From Candidatus Avimuribaculum pullicola (GTDB lineage Bacteria; Bacteroidota; Bacteroidia; Bacteroidales; Muribaculaceae): 64,000 nucleotides of DNA. The notes beneath the pieces were generated by a model. That model did not search any database, was not told where the DNA came from, and was given only the letters and a program-made list of their open reading frames with translations. Position numbers and translations under genes: made by a program. Positions 63,276 to 64,000 of this stretch are shown piece by piece. The stretch spans positions 124,001 through 188,000 of the forward strand of contig DVKC01000006.1 of NCBI GenBank assembly GCA_018716295.1, given 5' to 3'. How positions within the stretch are numbered: position 1 is the stretch's first letter; the number at the start of each line of letters is the position of its first letter.

Positions 63276-64000
63276 ATGAACGATAATGACAAGTACAAGA
63301 AGATAGCCTTGGCGGCAACGGTGGTGTTCCATATCGCCGTGCTGCTCGTTCTTGTTTTGTCTTACCTGCATTACCAAGATGTGCCGCAGCCCGACGACGT
63401 GCCGCAGCAAGATATCACTTTCTTTGGTGGTGAATATGTGATGCTTGGTAACGCCTTGCAGCAACCTATCGATGAATCAGCCGCTACATCGGCGCAGGAA
63501 TTGGAACAAGCCAATACTGGCGACAATATCGATGACGCCGGCGCGGTTGGTGAATCGGCTACTCCAGCCCTGTCAACCGAGGAAGAATCGCCCATGAAGG
63601 TGCAACCGCAGTCAGAGGAAGCTGGACCTACCAAGGAAGAGCTGGCCGAGCAGGAACGCATACGCCGTCGGCAAGAAACCGAGCAGCGCACCAACAGGCT
63701 TGTTCAAGGTGCTTTCAACAATTCTACCAACCAAGGTCGCGGAACCGAGGGGCAGCCTGACGGTAATAGCCCAACGGGTAGGTCGTCGGGGCAGCCAGGT
63801 GTGACAGGTTTGTCGGCAGGTTATACACTTGAACATTGGGGTAACCCGAGCAGCCCGGTTGAAGGTACGGTTGTGATAAGGGTGCGCGTCAATGCCCGTG
63901 GTAAAGTAATAGAGGCAAGTTATAGCAGCGGAAGCGGTTCGGCGGCAAGCAACATGGACGTGCGCCGCAACTGTGAGCAAGCTTCGATGCAGTCGCAGTT
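63276..64000 (+). CDS. tonB: TonB-like energy transducer, 3'-truncated by window edge
   Basis: Open from ATG 63276 to the last base, 241 complete codons visible. An N-terminal membrane anchor (about 9-30, IALAATVVFHIAVLLVLVLS) and a long acidic, Pro/Gln/Glu-rich periplasmic linker are followed by an Arg/Glu coiled segment (about 120-145). A beta-domain starts near 190 (YTLEHWGNPSSPVEGTVVIR), the TonB C-terminal fold. No PxxxP repeat box, which is common in Bacteroidales. Third gene after exbB-exbD, 3 bp apart. Confidence 0.88.
   Translation, partial: MNDNDKYKKIALAATVVFHIAVLLVLVLSYLHYQDVPQPDDVPQQDITFFGGEYVMLGNALQQPIDESAATSAQELEQANTGDNIDDAGAVGESATPALSTEEESPMKVQPQSEEAGPTKEELAEQERIRRRQETEQRTNRLVQGAFNNSTNQGRGTEGQPDGNSPTGRSSGQPGVTGLSAGYTLEHWGNPSSPVEGTVVIRVRVNARGKVIEASYSSGSGSAASNMDVRRNCEQASMQSQ

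Overview
The window looks like a chromosomal segment of a gut Bacteroidales bacterium, probably near Muribaculaceae or Bacteroidaceae. Three things point there. Many intergenic regions carry the Bacteroidetes sigma-A promoter (TTTG or TTG, about 20 nt, TAnnTTTG) and most starts lack a Shine-Dalgarno sequence. Several families are typical of the order (DUF4271, DUF4254, DUF2023, DUF1573, DUF2723, NigD-like lipoprotein). Arginine synthesis uses an N-succinylornithine-type carbamoyltransferase. Genus assignment is inference. No transposase, rRNA operon or CRISPR array is visible; one tRNA is present.

Layout. 0-2.1 kb: end of a radical SAM gene and a CorC/HlyC-type membrane protein. 2.2-6.9 kb: accessory stretch with an AAA ATPase, a long perfect palindrome, three secreted orphan genes, a candidate 6S-like RNA with a small HTH gene, and a MITE interrupted by a fold-back element. 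6.9-14.2 kb: outer-membrane protein, argF', SLC13 permease, proBA, rubrerythrin. 14.2-17 kb: McrBC-like restriction pair. 17.1-20.9 kb: ECF sigma factor module, RluA-type pseudouridine synthase, small orphan. 20.9-22.5 kb: ATPase-nuclease gene framed by 63-bp inverted repeats. 22.6-27.8 kb: tcdA, lolD, lipoprotein, DUF3467, cysS, flavodoxin plus DUF2023. 27.8-28.9 kb: second MITE, frameshifted outer-membrane gene, 50-codon secreted peptide. 29.1-31.1 kb: two genes, one encoding an HK97-fold phage-capsid-like protein, with no other phage gene nearby. 31.1-50.3 kb: mostly housekeeping on the minus strand (gpsA, lysS, tatD-like, yidD, rnpA, hemD, DUF4271, LOG, meaB, DUF1573 pair, leuS, nadA) and sugar-transfer genes (GT9/DUF4254, GT11-like). 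50.5-52.6 kb: AT-rich island with a 21-codon peptide, an AbiE-like toxin-antitoxin pair and a tRNA. 52.7-64 kb: queG, polysaccharide deacetylase, DUF2723, asparaginase, nadK with a metallopeptidase, and pdxJ-exbB-exbD-tonB running off the end.

The most notable observations are the orphan capsid-like pair at 29.1-31.0 kb and the ATPase/PD-(D/E)xK gene enclosed by inverted 63-bp palindromes at 20.95-22.54 kb. Next come several interspersed repeat families (MITE, fold-back, REP-like pair, long perfect palindromes) and two very small ORFs. All family assignments come from reading motifs; no search was run.
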